A stretch of DNA of 64,000 nucleotides. Source: SAR324 cluster bacterium (GTDB lineage: Bacteria > SAR324 > NAC60-12). Positions within the stretch are counted from its first letter, which is position 1; each line of letters starts with the position of its first letter. The translations under genes were made by a program, and so were the position numbers. Shown here piece by piece: positions 9,306-18,818 of this stretch. The notes under the pieces are model-generated. The model made no database searches and was not told where the DNA came from. It saw only the letters and a list, made by a program, of their open reading frames with translations. The stretch spans positions 1-64,000 of the forward strand of contig JADFZZ010000013.1 of NCBI GenBank assembly GCA_015232315.1. The letters run 5' to 3'.

Positions 9306-10487
9306 ATGGCTATTTCCCGAAAAATGGAAGAATCCATGAGTCGGTCTTCATGGATACGTCAAATGTTCGAAGAAGGCGAACGTATGAAACAAATTCATGG
9401 TGCCGCGAACGTGTTTGATTTTTCACTGGGAAATCCTGTGTTGGAGCCGCCTCCTGAAGTACATGCGTCGTTGATCAGGTTATTGCAGTCCAATCATGGA
9501 CTTCACCGCTACATGCCGAATGCGGGACTTCCCGGCACACGACAATTTGTGGCCGATGAACTGAGTCTGCAAAGTGGTTTGAAATTTGATAAAACTGATG
9601 TGGTCATGTCCGTTGGCGCTGGTGGTGGCCTGAACGCCCTGTTCAAGGCGATTCTGGATCCTGAGGATGAAGTCGTGGCGTTGGCACCCTATTTTGTGGA
9701 ATATGGGTTTTATGTGGATAACCATGGTGGAAAACTGGTGGTTGCGCATACAGACAAAACCTTCCAACCGGATCTGAACAATCTGGATGCTGTGATGACA
9801 TCAAAAACCAAAGCGGTCATCATCAATTCCCCGAATAATCCAACAGGGGTCGTCTATTCCCGGGAAACAATCAATCAACTGGGCGCGTTTCTTCGTGAAC
9901 AGGAAAAACAATGGGGACATCCGATATTTCTGATTTCCGATGAACCCTACCGGAATATTGTGTTTGATGACATCCACCCCGGCAATGTTTTTTTAAGCCA
10001 TCCTAATTCTGTCATGGTAACTTCTCATTCCAAGGATCTGGGACTTGCTGGCGAAAGAATCGGTTTTGTGGCCATCCACCCGGACATGGAAGACCGCAAA
10101 GCACTGCAAAACGCACTGGTGCTGACAACCCGTATTCTTGGCTTTGTGAATGCGCCGGCATTGATGCAACACCTGTTGCCTGAACTCAAAGGCGTCCGGA
10201 TTTCTTCCGCGATCTATCAGGATTTGCGTGATCTGTTTTATGACGCGCTTACAGGGATGGGATTCAAAATCATCAAACCCCACGGAGCCTTTTATATGTT
10301 CCCGGAATCGCCAGTGAACGATGAAATTGAATTTATCAGGCAGGCCCTGACTGAAAATTTACTGCTTGTTCCCGGACGTGGGTTCGGATCCCCAGGCTAT
10401 TTCAGGATCGCTTATTGTTTTGAGCGTGACAAAATCGAACGTTCGTTGGAACGTTTTGAGCGACTCGCCCAATTTTACGGGCTTTAG
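9306..10487 (+). CDS. PLP-dependent aminotransferase, class I/II
   Basis: A 393-residue fold-type I aminotransferase. Visible motifs are NSPNNPTGVVYS, the cofactor-contacting SDEPYRNIVFDD, and the Schiff-base lysine in TSHSKDLGLAGERIGF. The C-terminal Arg region that binds substrate carboxylate is in GYFRIAYCFERD. The substrate cannot be read from sequence; aspartate/alanine-type specificity is typical of the family. An AGGAG precedes the ATG. It faces the minus-strand genes that follow, and there is no clear terminator in the 29-bp gap. Confidence 0.9.
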   Translation: MAISRKMEESMSRSSWIRQMFEEGERMKQIHGAANVFDFSLGNPVLEPPPEVHASLIRLLQSNHGLHRYMPNAGLPGTRQFVADELSLQSGLKFDKTDVVMSVGAGGGLNALFKAILDPEDEVVALAPYFVEYGFYVDNHGGKLVVAHTDKTFQPDLNNLDAVMTSKTKAVIINSPNNPTGVVYSRETINQLGAFLREQEKQWGHPIFLISDEPYRNIVFDDIHPGNVFLSHPNSVMVTSHSKDLGLAGERIGFVAIHPDMEDRKALQNALVLTTRILGFVNAPALMQHLLPELKGVRISSAIYQDLRDLFYDALTGMGFKIIKPHGAFYMFPESPVNDEIEFIRQALTENLLLVPGRGFGSPGYFRIAYCFERDKIERSLERFERLAQFYGL

Positions 10488-10516
10488 AACATCGAAACCA
10501 GGAGCATGGAAGTGCT

Positions 10517-10777
10517 TTATTCAGCAGGCTTTTCAGCTTCAGGTTTGACTGGAGGCTCAGGAAGTTTCTGTTCTGGAAGGATTTCTCCATTTTGGATTTT
10601 TTCACGGAGACGTTCAGTCATTTCATGGGCAAATTTTTCCTGAAACTGTTGCATGAACGCGTCTTCAAATTTTTTCATTGCTACTTTTTTCAGTTTCCTG
10701 CGAGTGTGCAGGAAACTCATCAGCAGTCCTCCCAGAAAAGAGCAGACAATCAGAGCGACAAGATACAACCATTTCAT
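10517..10777 (-). CDS. Small membrane-anchored coiled-coil protein
   Basis: An 86-residue protein that I do not recognise. One N-terminal membrane helix (about 3-24, WLYLVALIVCSFLGGLLMSF) is followed by a basic stretch, a charged helix likely to form a coiled coil (about 30-65), and a Pro/Glu-rich tail. GGAG lies eight bases before the ATG at 10777. It sits 68 bp downstream of an exported protein gene on the same strand. It is probably anchored in the inner membrane with its helix in the cytoplasm. Confidence 0.65.
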   Translation of the reverse strand: MKWLYLVALIVCSFLGGLLMSFLHTRRKLKKVAMKKFEDAFMQQFQEKFAHEMTERLREKIQNGEILPEQKLPEPPVKPEAEKPAE

Positions 10778-10796
10778 TTTCAGTCTCCGGGGGTGC

Positions 10797-10822
10797 GGGC
10801 TTTTCCATGAAAGAAAAAGCCC
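10797..10822. other. Inverted repeat between two minus-strand genes
   Basis: The arms gggctttt (10797-10804) and aaaagccc (10815-10822) form an 8-bp stem with a 10-base loop in the 68-bp gap between the exported protein gene and the small membrane protein gene. No T run follows on either strand, so a terminator role is uncertain. Confidence 0.35.
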
Positions 10823-10845
10823 TGAGGGATCATTTGACAGGAAAA

Positions 10846-11511
10846 TCAGGGAAGTTTTTCGAGTTCTTTTTCAATGGCTTTGCCAATCGCTTGCCATGCT
10901 CTCAGATCAGCCTGGGTTTTTGTTCTGAACTGGTACAGTCCATTGACATATTTCTGGGTCGCTGAATAATCAACTTCCATTTCTCCACCATTGATTGTGA
11001 CTTTCATCAGAACACGTTCCCCTTTTTGTCCCACAGTTGGACCAGCCATGCTCTTTTGTTTTCCACCGATGTCAATCACTGTTTCAGCCTTGACCGGGTC
11101 ATTTTCGAGAATAAACCCTTCTGTATGAAAACATTTCTGCACCCCTTCGCACTTCAACGGCAGATCAATATTGGTCACAAAAGGATTCTTGCCCGGATAA
11201 GGAACAGTATCAATCACAAGCAGTGTTCCGTCTTTTTGCAGGGTAATGCCCATCAGCAGATTGGCGCCCATAGGAATGACCTTGTTCAGCACAAAGGACA
11301 GGGATGAATTTCCAATTTTAATATTGACTGAAAACTGAAGTTCTCCTCGCTTCAAGGCTTCAGGATCATAGATAGTATTTTCAACTTCACCAAACACGAC
11401 AAAGCACGGAACAGGTGCGTTTTTACACAAGTCGTCGGATGCCCAACCATATCCGGCCATAACCCACAGCAAGGCCATGACACCAATTGTTCGTTTCAAT
11501 ATTACTTTCAT
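10846..11511 (-). CDS. Exported protein of unknown function
   Basis: A 221-residue protein with a clear signal peptide (MKVILKRTIGVMALLWVMAGYGWA, cleaved near residue 24-25). I chose ATG 11511 because GGAG precedes it by six bases; a TTG lies four codons upstream. The mature part is beta-rich and has two Cys pairs that could form disulfides (CKNAPVPC and CEGVQKC). A C-terminal helix (about 190-221) is charged. I do not recognise the family. It is likely periplasmic or outer-membrane associated. Confidence 0.75.
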   Translation of the reverse strand: MKVILKRTIGVMALLWVMAGYGWASDDLCKNAPVPCFVVFGEVENTIYDPEALKRGELQFSVNIKIGNSSLSFVLNKVIPMGANLLMGITLQKDGTLLVIDTVPYPGKNPFVTNIDLPLKCEGVQKCFHTEGFILENDPVKAETVIDIGGKQKSMAGPTVGQKGERVLMKVTINGGEMEVDYSATQKYVNGLYQFRTKTQADLRAWQAIGKAIEKELEKLP

Positions 11512-11631
11512 GCGCGTCTCCAAGCAATTCTGTTTTTAATTTAAATCCGGCATATTACCGCCCCAGTTGACACATAGCAAACTTCAGGCCACGTGTCAGC
11601 AAGTTTTTTATATAGAAGCCGAAGAAAATTA

Positions 11632-11770
11632 GTAAGCGTTCAGCCGTCAGCTATCAGTTTTCAGGAATTCTCAAGGCCTGGAAGCCAAACGATATTTTCT
11701 GCTCTTGAATCAAGAATGCTTCTGAGGCACATAAACACTGAAAGCTGAATACTAAAAGCTGAACGCTTAC
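11632..11770 (-). repeat. 139-bp MITE-like element, copy B
   Basis: The reverse complement of copy A (860-997), differing mainly in a short central stretch. It has the same perfect 13-bp inverted ends and is flanked by an exact 8-bp direct repeat, gaaaatta, at 11624-11631 and 11771-11778. Different duplications at the two copies show independent insertions. It lies in the 477-bp gap between divergent genes (11512-11988), which otherwise holds AT-rich DNA with no gene I can support. Confidence 0.87.
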
Positions 11771-11988
11771 GAAAATTATTTGATAAAAAGATCATGATAA
11801 ATCTGAAATTTTTTGTTATCAATAAAGACAACGCATTAAATGACACTTTGTTGTTTCTGCTGAGTGTGTGAGAACTGTGCATAATCACCCACTTTTAATT
11901 CAAGAAAAAATATACCTGTATGGTCTGATTTTTGGATATGACGGTCAGAACATTTTTAATTTTCAGACACCATAAGCCATAACTTAAT

Positions 11989-14013
11989 ATGCGAATTACT
12001 TTGTCAAAAATTGTGATCCTGGCAGGATTGATCGGTATTTTGACCGGACTGAGCCTTGCAAGTTGGGAATCCATCAGCCTTAGTGATCTGCATCAACAAA
12101 CCGCATATCGGCAACAACTCAATGAATATTTGAATAAATTACAGTCCGATCTGGATCTGGCCGGAAAAAAGCATTTGGCTCTGCTTCAATTGTCTGTCCC
12201 GGAACAAACTCAATCCAGCGATGCTTTGCTGGAAGCAATCATTCCAAAGCTTGATTTTCAAGGATTTCCAGAAAAATCCCGTGCTTCAATGAAGCAATCC
12301 CTTCAGCAATACATTGAGGCACTGCGGCAATTCAGAAACACAAGCGTTCCCCTTTATTCTCCAGACTCCGCAACTCGGAAAACGCTGTCAATCGTTCAGG
12401 AACAGGAAATACAACAGGGATTGGCAATTCACAAACTGCTGTCCAGGGTTGTCAGTCTGGTAGAATGGACCCGACAAACTTACAGTTACCTTCCTGAAGA
12501 CACCTCCGTTCATGAGGATTTGCTCAACTCAGTCAAACAGGAATGGCTACTACTGCGAGAGCAACTTCATTCAACCTGGACCGGATCTTCCGGGGATCTC
12601 AATGAACTGGAAAGCCGTTTATTGACTTACATCGGTTCCGTTCAACAGATTTCGATGCTCTACAGTAAAAACAGGATCAAAGGTGGAGTGGAGGAACTCA
12701 GGATTCTGGAATTTATCCAGCAAATGCAGGAATCGCTCTCACTTGGACAAAACCAGGTATTACTCCGTTACCTGCAATTAGAAAACTCCCGTTTACGCTT
12801 CTTTCAGACTCTGGATCAATCTGAGCAGAACCTGATGAACAAAGATCTGGTGGCACTTTACAATTCGCTGAATTCGGCAAAATCCAACGCCATGCTTCAA
12901 AGCATACAGCAGGAACAGCAGCGCTTTGCTGAAATGATCCAGGCCAAAACAGAATTTCAGACAAGTCGGCAGGAACTTCAGGTTTCATGGGATCTTCTGG
13001 AATCTCGCTGGCAATTGCTCAGAAACGAAGTGCTCACCCCTCAAGAGGAATATCCATGGTTGTTCGTCCGCTGGATTCTATGGGGGGTTCCTGCCGCTAT
13101 GGGATTTTTTATTGCGGGAATTGTTTTTTTCTGGATGACTTACCAGAAAAAAACACAGACGAAAATGAATCAGACCGGGCGGGAATTGAGTGATGTTGCC
13201 ATCCGCCTGTCCAATAATACGGAAAGCCAGGAAAGTACGGTGAATGATATTGTGGTGATTCTGGAAGACATGGATGTAACAATTAAGCACATTTCCGAAC
13301 AGGCGACACTGATTGTGGATGCCGCACATGAATCAGAACGCCTGGCAGAATCAGGTGGGAACGTCGTCCAACATACGGAAGAGGCCATGCGAAGGATTCA
13401 GGAATCGTCGGAGCAGATGGCAGAAATCATTACCACCATCACGGATCTTGCGGAACAGACCAATCTTCTGGCATTGAATGCGGCGCTTGAAGCCGCACGG
13501 GCCGGTGAACATGGAAAAGGCTTTGCTGTGGTTTCTGATGAGGTGCGCAAACTGGCTGAGCGCAGTGCAAAGTCCGCATTGGAAATCACAAGGTTGATTG
13601 AACAAAGTCGGGAGCGTGTGAATGAAGGCACGGTGCTGTCTCGTGATGCGGGCAGTACCTTGGGATTGATTGTAACCCAGGTCGAACAAACGGCGGCGCT
13701 GGTGGATACAATTTCAGAAACCAACCAGTCTCAGGTTTCCTTTGCTGAACAGATCAGCGATTCCCTGCGAAAAATTTCGATGGTGGTCCGTACCAATCGG
13801 CATACGATTGAATCGTTGTTTGGCTCGGTCCGTGAGTTGATTCCCTCCAGGGGACAACCCCGCATGTCCCACGCAAAAACACCGCAAAAGTCGTTATCAG
13901 AGAACAAAAAGTCACACACCCCCCCGCTGCTGAGTCAATCCGCAAAAATCTCTGAAAAAAAAATGGTACAAAAACAGGATAAAAAACAAAACAAGGCCTT
14001 TCTGGACTGGTAG
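11989..14013 (+). CDS. Methyl-accepting chemotaxis protein
   Basis: A 674-residue transmembrane receptor. An N-terminal membrane helix (about 7-26) is followed by a long helical, Gln/Leu-rich periplasmic domain (about 30-355) of the helical-bundle type. A second membrane helix (about 362-386) leads to the cytoplasmic signalling domain, whose hairpin reads [20 protein letters not shown] then [18 protein letters not shown]. The HAMP region is poorly defined. The last 60 residues are basic and Ser/Lys-rich. It lies about 200 bp upstream of the CheA-like hybrid, and the two probably work together. Confidence 0.92.
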   Translation: MRITLSKIVILAGLIGILTGLSLASWESISLSDLHQQTAYRQQLNEYLNKLQSDLDLAGKKHLALLQLSVPEQTQSSDALLEAIIPKLDFQGFPEKSRASMKQSLQQYIEALRQFRNTSVPLYSPDSATRKTLSIVQEQEIQQGLAIHKLLSRVVSLVEWTRQTYSYLPEDTSVHEDLLNSVKQEWLLLREQLHSTWTGSSGDLNELESRLLTYIGSVQQISMLYSKNRIKGGVEELRILEFIQQMQESLSLGQNQVLLRYLQLENSRLRFFQTLDQSEQNLMNKDLVALYNSLNSAKSNAMLQSIQQEQQRFAEMIQAKTEFQTSRQELQVSWDLLESRWQLLRNEVLTPQEEYPWLFVRWILWGVPAAMGFFIAGIVFFWMTYQKKTQTKMNQTGRELSDVAIRLSNNTESQESTVNDIVVILEDMDVTIKHISEQATLIVDAAHESERLAESGGNVVQHTEEAMRRIQESSEQMAEIITTITDLAEQTNLLALNAALEAARAGEHGKGFAVVSDEVRKLAERSAKSALEITRLIEQSRERVNEGTVLSRDAGSTLGLIVTQVEQTAALVDTISETNQSQVSFAEQISDSLRKISMVVRTNRHTIESLFGSVRELIPSRGQPRMSHAKTPQKSLSENKKSHTPPLLSQSAKISEKKMVQKQDKKQNKAFLDW

Positions 14014-14033
14014 TTCATCATTACTCGACAGTG

Positions 14034-14201
14034 GTAAGTTCTCAGCTTTCAGTTCTCATTTTTTTTGAGTTTATTGAAATTATTATGATTTTTTATATAA
14101 GCCAAAAAGCTTATTTGAAAGTTTGATGTTTAGGAAATTTTTAATTTCAATGACTTACAAAAAGCTGAAGGCTGATAACTTAAAACTTACAACTCTTGAG
14201 A
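14034..14201. repeat. Degenerate MITE-like repeat before the hybrid kinase gene
   Basis: The left end gtaagttctcagctttcag and the complement of the right end (gtaagttttaagttatcag) resemble each other and the ends of the 138-bp MITE. The right-hand 40 bp (14162-14201) recur with one mismatch at 32826-32865. There is no clear target duplication, so this is an older or partial copy. It fills most of the gap before the ATG at 14218. Confidence 0.5.
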
Positions 14202-14217
14202 TCATTAAAGGAAAATT

Positions 14218-17007
14218 ATGTCACAAATATTGATCATCGATGATGAAGTAATGATACGAGACATGCTGTCGAATAGTCTGAATAGAAAAGGTTACAGCAC
14301 AATGACGGCTGAAGATGGCGCAAAGGGGTTGGAAATTTTCCGGCAGCATAGGCCGTATGTCATTATTCTGGATTTGAATATGCCCAAAATGAGCGGTCTG
14401 GAGTTTTTGAAACAACTCGACCCGGAAATTCTGACCCAATTTGCCATTATTGTTCTGACTGGTCATGGGGGTGATAAAGAGATTGAAGAATGCTATCGTC
14501 TCGGTGTGCAATCGTTTTTAAGAAAACCGGTCAATCTGTTTGAACTCAAGGGAATCATAAAGCGGGCTTTTGATTTAAAGGAGGCAAGTGATCAGGTTGT
14601 TCAACTTTCCAGTAAACTGACTTCCATGCTGAGAAATCTTCCCGATCTGATCTGGGAATGTGACACCAATCTTGTTTTCAGTTATGTGAGTGAAAATGTG
14701 AAAAGTATTCTGGGTTATGAACCACAGGATCTGATCGGGAAAAGTATTTCTGATTTTCTGGTTGACGAGGATGTGACCCAGTTTTATTTCAAATTTAAAA
14801 AAGATGTTTCATCCCTGAGCGTGGAAATCCGTGAACTTACTTTGCGGTTCAAAGCCAAGGATGGGAGCATCCTTCCCATGATGATTTCCGCCAATCAGGA
14901 ACGAGATGTTCAAGGCAATGTCAAAGGCATGACAGGAATCAATCGGGATGCGTCCACACTTTCTTCACTGGAAAAAAGCATTGAAAATATGACAGAGAAC
15001 ATGCTGATCAAGATCAATGAACAATGCCGGTTGATTTATGCGGATCCTGATGTGTTAAAGTACTTACCATCCTCGCTCAACCTGGAAACAACCCCCCTGG
15101 ACTTCATCAGTATGATCACGGATCCCTCGTTGGGGGCCCTGTTTCCATTCGCTTTTGATCAGCAGGAAGATCTCCCTTTTCCTGTGGATGTTGTGCTTAA
15201 AGATGATGCCGGAAAATCAAAAATATTCAGAGTGAAACTGGGTTTCAACGCTGAAGAAAACTGTTTGCAGGGACAAATGCTTCCTTCTGGAGCAAATGAC
15301 CAGGTGGCCGTTATGAATGAAAAAATGGCGGAGCAGGAGAAGGCCCTGGAAAACTCGATCATGATAGATGAGGACACTCGCCAGAGTATCCTGTCAGACA
15401 GCAACAATCTGGCCAATGAAATACTCGGTTTGATCAAGTCGCTTGAACCCTTCGGGTTTGAAGGGAGTAAGCTGTTCAACATCGAAGAATACACCCTGTT
15501 CATTCGCGGAAAAAACATGGCCGATTACATTGAAAAATTAAGGATGCTGGGCAACAAGGTGCATGGACTCAAGGGAACCTCGGGTTTCTTGATTCCTGCC
15601 AGCAAGGAATTATGTCATCGAATGGAAGAAATCACGAAACCGCTTGCTGACCATAAACTCATATTGATCCGCCCTGTCGCATTGTTGCTCAAACAATTTC
15701 TGTTCAAGATTCAGAGCATGCTTGAACAATATGGACAGGATCCTGAAACGGATTTTGATCTTGAGGACTGGCCTTTAAAAATTGAACAGGCTCTCGAATC
15801 ATCACGTTCCTTCATTGGGGATCAGGAGAAAATATTTGTCAAACTGTTGCAGGAACGAACCAGCGATGCCGGAGAAGTCCGGATCAGGAAAGAAGAATAT
15901 CTGTCTGTTTCACTGTCAGGCTATGAAAAACTGTCTGAACAAATCAAAAACATGTTTTATATGGTTTCCGCGAATATTTCAGAGGAATCATTGATTCAGG
16001 TTTCTAACACCTACAATGATTTTCTGGACACTCACCAGCGGATCAAAAAAGTACCACTGGATATGTCACGATATGAACGTCTCATTCCCAGCATCGCGGT
16101 TCAATATAGCAAACTGGCCAGCTTTACCTACATTGACCATGGTGTTCACGCTGACAAGGAGTTTTGGAATGCCATGCATGAAATTTTCAATCACAGTCTG
16201 AAAAACTCGGTCATTCATGGCATTGAAACTGTTAAGGAAAGGGAACAAATCAACAAGCCTGAAATTGGAAATATCACTGTCGAAGTTCAGGAAGATGCCC
16301 TGCATCTTTATATAACAGTCAGGGATGATGGTCAGGGAATCAATATGCCCAAAGTGATTGAGAAAGCGCTTGAAAACCGCATCATCACCAGGGAACAGTT
16401 GGATCAAATGACTGATGAGCAGATCCTTGCTCTTGTCTTCATTCAGGGCGTTTCCACAGCGGAAAAACTGGATGACAACGCCGGAAGAGGCGTGGGTTTG
16501 AATGCGGTCCATGAAGCTATGCTCAAATTTCAGGGCACCTGTAGCATTCAATCAAGCCCGGGAAAAGGCACCAGTTGGAATTTCATATTCCCCAAAAGCA
16601 ATGTTTCCATTCCCTGCTTTGTCGTCACTGTCGGCAGTTTCAAACTGGCCATTCCTGAAGACAGTGTTGAAGCCTTTCACGGATACCGCACAGAAAATCT
16701 CACCCACCTCAATCAGAAACTGGCCTATCATTATCAGAATGAAGCGATCCCTGTGCTGGATTCAAGATCATGCTTTGATCAGGATGTGGTGATTGAGGAA
16801 AATCATATCCGCAGGATTCTGATTCTGAAAACCCGCTTTGAAAAAATGGGACTGATCATCAATGACATCATCTATCATGCGACCCTCCCTTTGCTGGCAT
16901 TGCCTGAGGAATTCAAGCCTGTTCCTGTCTATCTGGGCGCAACGTTACTCGGAAATGATCCGATTCTGGTGTTTAATGCCAATTCCGAAGTATTGAATCA
17001 GGCCTGA
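14218..17007 (+). CDS. CheA-like hybrid: REC-PAS-Hpt-ATPase-CheW
   Basis: A 929-residue soluble signalling protein. A receiver domain (1-120) has the acidic pair Asp8/Asp9 and phospho-acceptor Asp52 (ILDLNMPKMSG). A PAS domain (about 140-255, LIWECDTNLVFSYVSENV) and a weaker PAS-like segment (about 260-380) follow. An Hpt-like domain contains His449 in KVHGLKGTSGF. The ATPase domain (about 640-800) has CheA-type boxes NHSLKNSVIHGIE, DDGQGIN and GRGVGLNAV. A CheW-like domain (about 800-929) ends the protein. CheA normally starts with Hpt and carries no receiver or PAS. It probably couples receptor arrays to another output. An AAGGA site precedes the ATG. Confidence 0.88.
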   Translation: MSQILIIDDEVMIRDMLSNSLNRKGYSTMTAEDGAKGLEIFRQHRPYVIILDLNMPKMSGLEFLKQLDPEILTQFAIIVLTGHGGDKEIEECYRLGVQSFLRKPVNLFELKGIIKRAFDLKEASDQVVQLSSKLTSMLRNLPDLIWECDTNLVFSYVSENVKSILGYEPQDLIGKSISDFLVDEDVTQFYFKFKKDVSSLSVEIRELTLRFKAKDGSILPMMISANQERDVQGNVKGMTGINRDASTLSSLEKSIENMTENMLIKINEQCRLIYADPDVLKYLPSSLNLETTPLDFISMITDPSLGALFPFAFDQQEDLPFPVDVVLKDDAGKSKIFRVKLGFNAEENCLQGQMLPSGANDQVAVMNEKMAEQEKALENSIMIDEDTRQSILSDSNNLANEILGLIKSLEPFGFEGSKLFNIEEYTLFIRGKNMADYIEKLRMLGNKVHGLKGTSGFLIPASKELCHRMEEITKPLADHKLILIRPVALLLKQFLFKIQSMLEQYGQDPETDFDLEDWPLKIEQALESSRSFIGDQEKIFVKLLQERTSDAGEVRIRKEEYLSVSLSGYEKLSEQIKNMFYMVSANISEESLIQVSNTYNDFLDTHQRIKKVPLDMSRYERLIPSIAVQYSKLASFTYIDHGVHADKEFWNAMHEIFNHSLKNSVIHGIETVKEREQINKPEIGNITVEVQEDALHLYITVRDDGQGINMPKVIEKALENRIITREQLDQMTDEQILALVFIQGVSTAEKLDDNAGRGVGLNAVHEAMLKFQGTCSIQSSPGKGTSWNFIFPKSNVSIPCFVVTVGSFKLAIPEDSVEAFHGYRTENLTHLNQKLAYHYQNEAIPVLDSRSCFDQDVVIEENHIRRILILKTRFEKMGLIINDIIYHATLPLLALPEEFKPVPVYLGATLLGNDPILVFNANSEVLNQA

Positions 17008-17147
17008 GTGTCCGAAGGACCAAAAACTCAAACTATAGGCACCTTTCATTAGTCAGGGAAATCTTTTGACTGTGTTGTCGACCTTTGATAGGTTCCCCTC
17101 CCATTCATTTGATGAATCATTTATTCGGGAGGGAGGCCCTTGGTTGA

Positions 17148-17633
17148 GTGCAACGCCAACAATTGATTCCATCCATCACAATGTGTCTCCTTTGGGGAAT
17201 GTTCCTGATTCCCTGTCAATCCTGGGCCATTGAGCCAGACCAGCCTATGACCGAAACCGGGTTGAAACACCTGATGCAGTTGAATATACAAAGTATGGTG
17301 ATTTTGATGACAGGAATTTTGAACAATGAAAATTACCAGCAACTGTTGTTTCAGGCCTATGGCCTTCAGGAACATGCCACCCAGCTTCTGGATTACAATC
17401 AGGGCAACAATCTTCCAGATCGCAAAGCGTTCTATTCCTATGCGATTCAGATGCAGTCACATGCCGGACATTTGATCAACACCATCCTCCAGATTCAACG
17501 AAGATTTGGAACGCATCCCCAGGAATCAGCGGCCTTGAGAGTTGTCGCAATCAGGGAATTCGGAGGAATTCTGACAATGTGTGTGAGCTGCCATACCGTG
17601 TTTAAAAAAACTGAAACAACAGAGGCAAAATGA
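17148..17633 (+). CDS. Exported cytochrome c'-like protein
   Basis: A 161-residue protein with a signal peptide (cleaved near SWA-IEP, about residue 27) and a single heme c motif, CVSCH, near the C-terminus (about 145-149). A helical body with a C-terminal CxxCH is the plan of class II cytochromes c (c' or c556), which bind heme in a four-helix bundle and may bind NO or transfer electrons in the periplasm. The start is a GTG at 17148; a stop lies in frame just upstream, and GGGAGG is 12 bases away, rather far. It overlaps the next gene by four bases. Confidence 0.75.
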   Translation: MQRQQLIPSITMCLLWGMFLIPCQSWAIEPDQPMTETGLKHLMQLNIQSMVILMTGILNNENYQQLLFQAYGLQEHATQLLDYNQGNNLPDRKAFYSYAIQMQSHAGHLINTILQIQRRFGTHPQESAALRVVAIREFGGILTMCVSCHTVFKKTETTEAK

Positions 17634-17893
17634 CGACTTCCAGCCATAACCAATCCAATTGCCTCGAATGTCCACACTGGACCGGGGACATCTCAGCCTG
17701 TCTGTCGTTTACAAATCCATGGTCCACGAGCAAACAGATTCATTGTTCTTTGCTAAACCGAACCTTTGTGATGGAAATAATGACCCGTCAAAATTCCGAA
17801 CAACTGGAATCTATCAACGATAAAAGGCCAAAGTTTAGTGAATCCTCAAAAGGAAAAAGATATCTTCATCCCTCCAGATTGGTCTTATCGTAG
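17630..17893 (+). CDS. Small Cys-containing hypothetical protein
   Basis: An 87-residue frame starting within the stop codon of the cytochrome gene (ATGA overlap), which suggests translational coupling. Four cysteines lie in the first 40 residues (CLECPHW, then ISACLSF and IHCSL), a pattern that might bind a metal. The remainder is polar and basic. I do not recognise it, and composition alone cannot rule out a chance frame. Confidence 0.45.
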   Translation: MTTSSHNQSNCLECPHWTGDISACLSFTNPWSTSKQIHCSLLNRTFVMEIMTRQNSEQLESINDKRPKFSESSKGKRYLHPSRLVLS

Positions 17894-17976
17894 AGCAATA
17901 GAATAATTCGGGCACTAAAAGTAGTGTTGGGAGGTGCTGTCTTTGGTGGGTTTGGATTCCGCAAATTAAAACAATA

Positions 17977-18810
17977 TCATGTCTGTGCCCCGACTTCTTT
18001 CCAGATTGAAACAAAGTGGGTGATATTTCCCCATTCATCCTTGATGGGTGTGATGGTTTGATCGACATCAAATAAATCTCCATTTTTGCGTCGATTTTTA
18101 AAAGACAATCGGACCACCTTGCCGGAGTGGATTTCTTTCCAGAAAAAATTGTAAAATTTTTCATCATAAATGCCTGATTTTACAATAGAGGGTGTTTTCC
18201 CCATCACTTCATGGCGTAGAAATCCCGAGATTTTTTCAAAGGCGGGATTCACAAATTCAATTTTCCCCTGAAAATTAGTAATCACAATGCCATCAGCCGT
18301 TTGATTGACTGCATCAGACAATTTCTGCAGTTCTTTTTCTACAATTTTACGTTGTGAGATTTCATATTCCATTTTCTGATTGAGTTTTTGTAATTCCGCA
18401 GTACGGCTCACCAGAGCTTCTTCAATGCTCTTTTGCTGTAGCTCAACCTGCACCTGAAGAAACGCATGTGAAATCTGGGCCAGAAGTTCCTCATAGGAAT
18501 ACTGTTTTTTTACATAGGCAAAAACACCATAATTGATAAACCGTTTCAAAAATTCTTTTTCAATATCTTCTGCATGTAAAATCACTTTGGCCCAGGGTTG
18601 GTGATGTTTGATGTTATGTACCAGTCTGACACCCTCACTGTCAACCATGCTGGTGATGACCACATCCCACTCATATTCCCGACCGATCAGGGTCACATCT
18701 TCCGGAGACTTGCAGAACGTCGGGATGATATCCGTATTGTCCAGCAATTCCTTCAAGGCGAGAACCTGTTCATAATCATTCTCAATGATAAGCAACCGTA
18801 ATAGTTTCAT
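17977..18810 (-). CDS. Pseudo-receiver/PAS protein
   Basis: A 277-residue cytoplasmic protein. The first 115 residues follow the receiver fold (LRLLIIENDYEQVLALKELL), but the phospho-acceptor position in WDVVITSMVDSEG is Ser rather than Asp, so phosphorylation is unlikely. A coiled coil (about 118-165) leads to a PAS domain (about 165-277) with the PAS/PAC pattern GIVITNFQGKIEFVNPAF and FKNRRKNGDLFDV. There is no kinase, GGDEF or DNA-binding output. I chose ATG 18810; a TTG at 18822 is the alternative. It begins only nine bases after the lpxD stop. Confidence 0.8.
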   Translation of the reverse strand: MKLLRLLIIENDYEQVLALKELLDNTDIIPTFCKSPEDVTLIGREYEWDVVITSMVDSEGVRLVHNIKHHQPWAKVILHAEDIEKEFLKRFINYGVFAYVKKQYSYEELLAQISHAFLQVQVELQQKSIEEALVSRTAELQKLNQKMEYEISQRKIVEKELQKLSDAVNQTADGIVITNFQGKIEFVNPAFEKISGFLRHEVMGKTPSIVKSGIYDEKFYNFFWKEIHSGKVVRLSFKNRRKNGDLFDVDQTITPIKDEWGNITHFVSIWKEVGAQT

Positions 18811-18818
18811 AGCCAGTC

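Noticed and set aside
11661-11888. 75-codon minus-strand frame
   Set aside because: Half of it is MITE copy B sequence; no start site and no similarity seen.
16066-16551. 161-codon minus-strand frame
   Set aside because: Antisense to the ATPase domain of the CheA-like hybrid, which has clear sense motifs.
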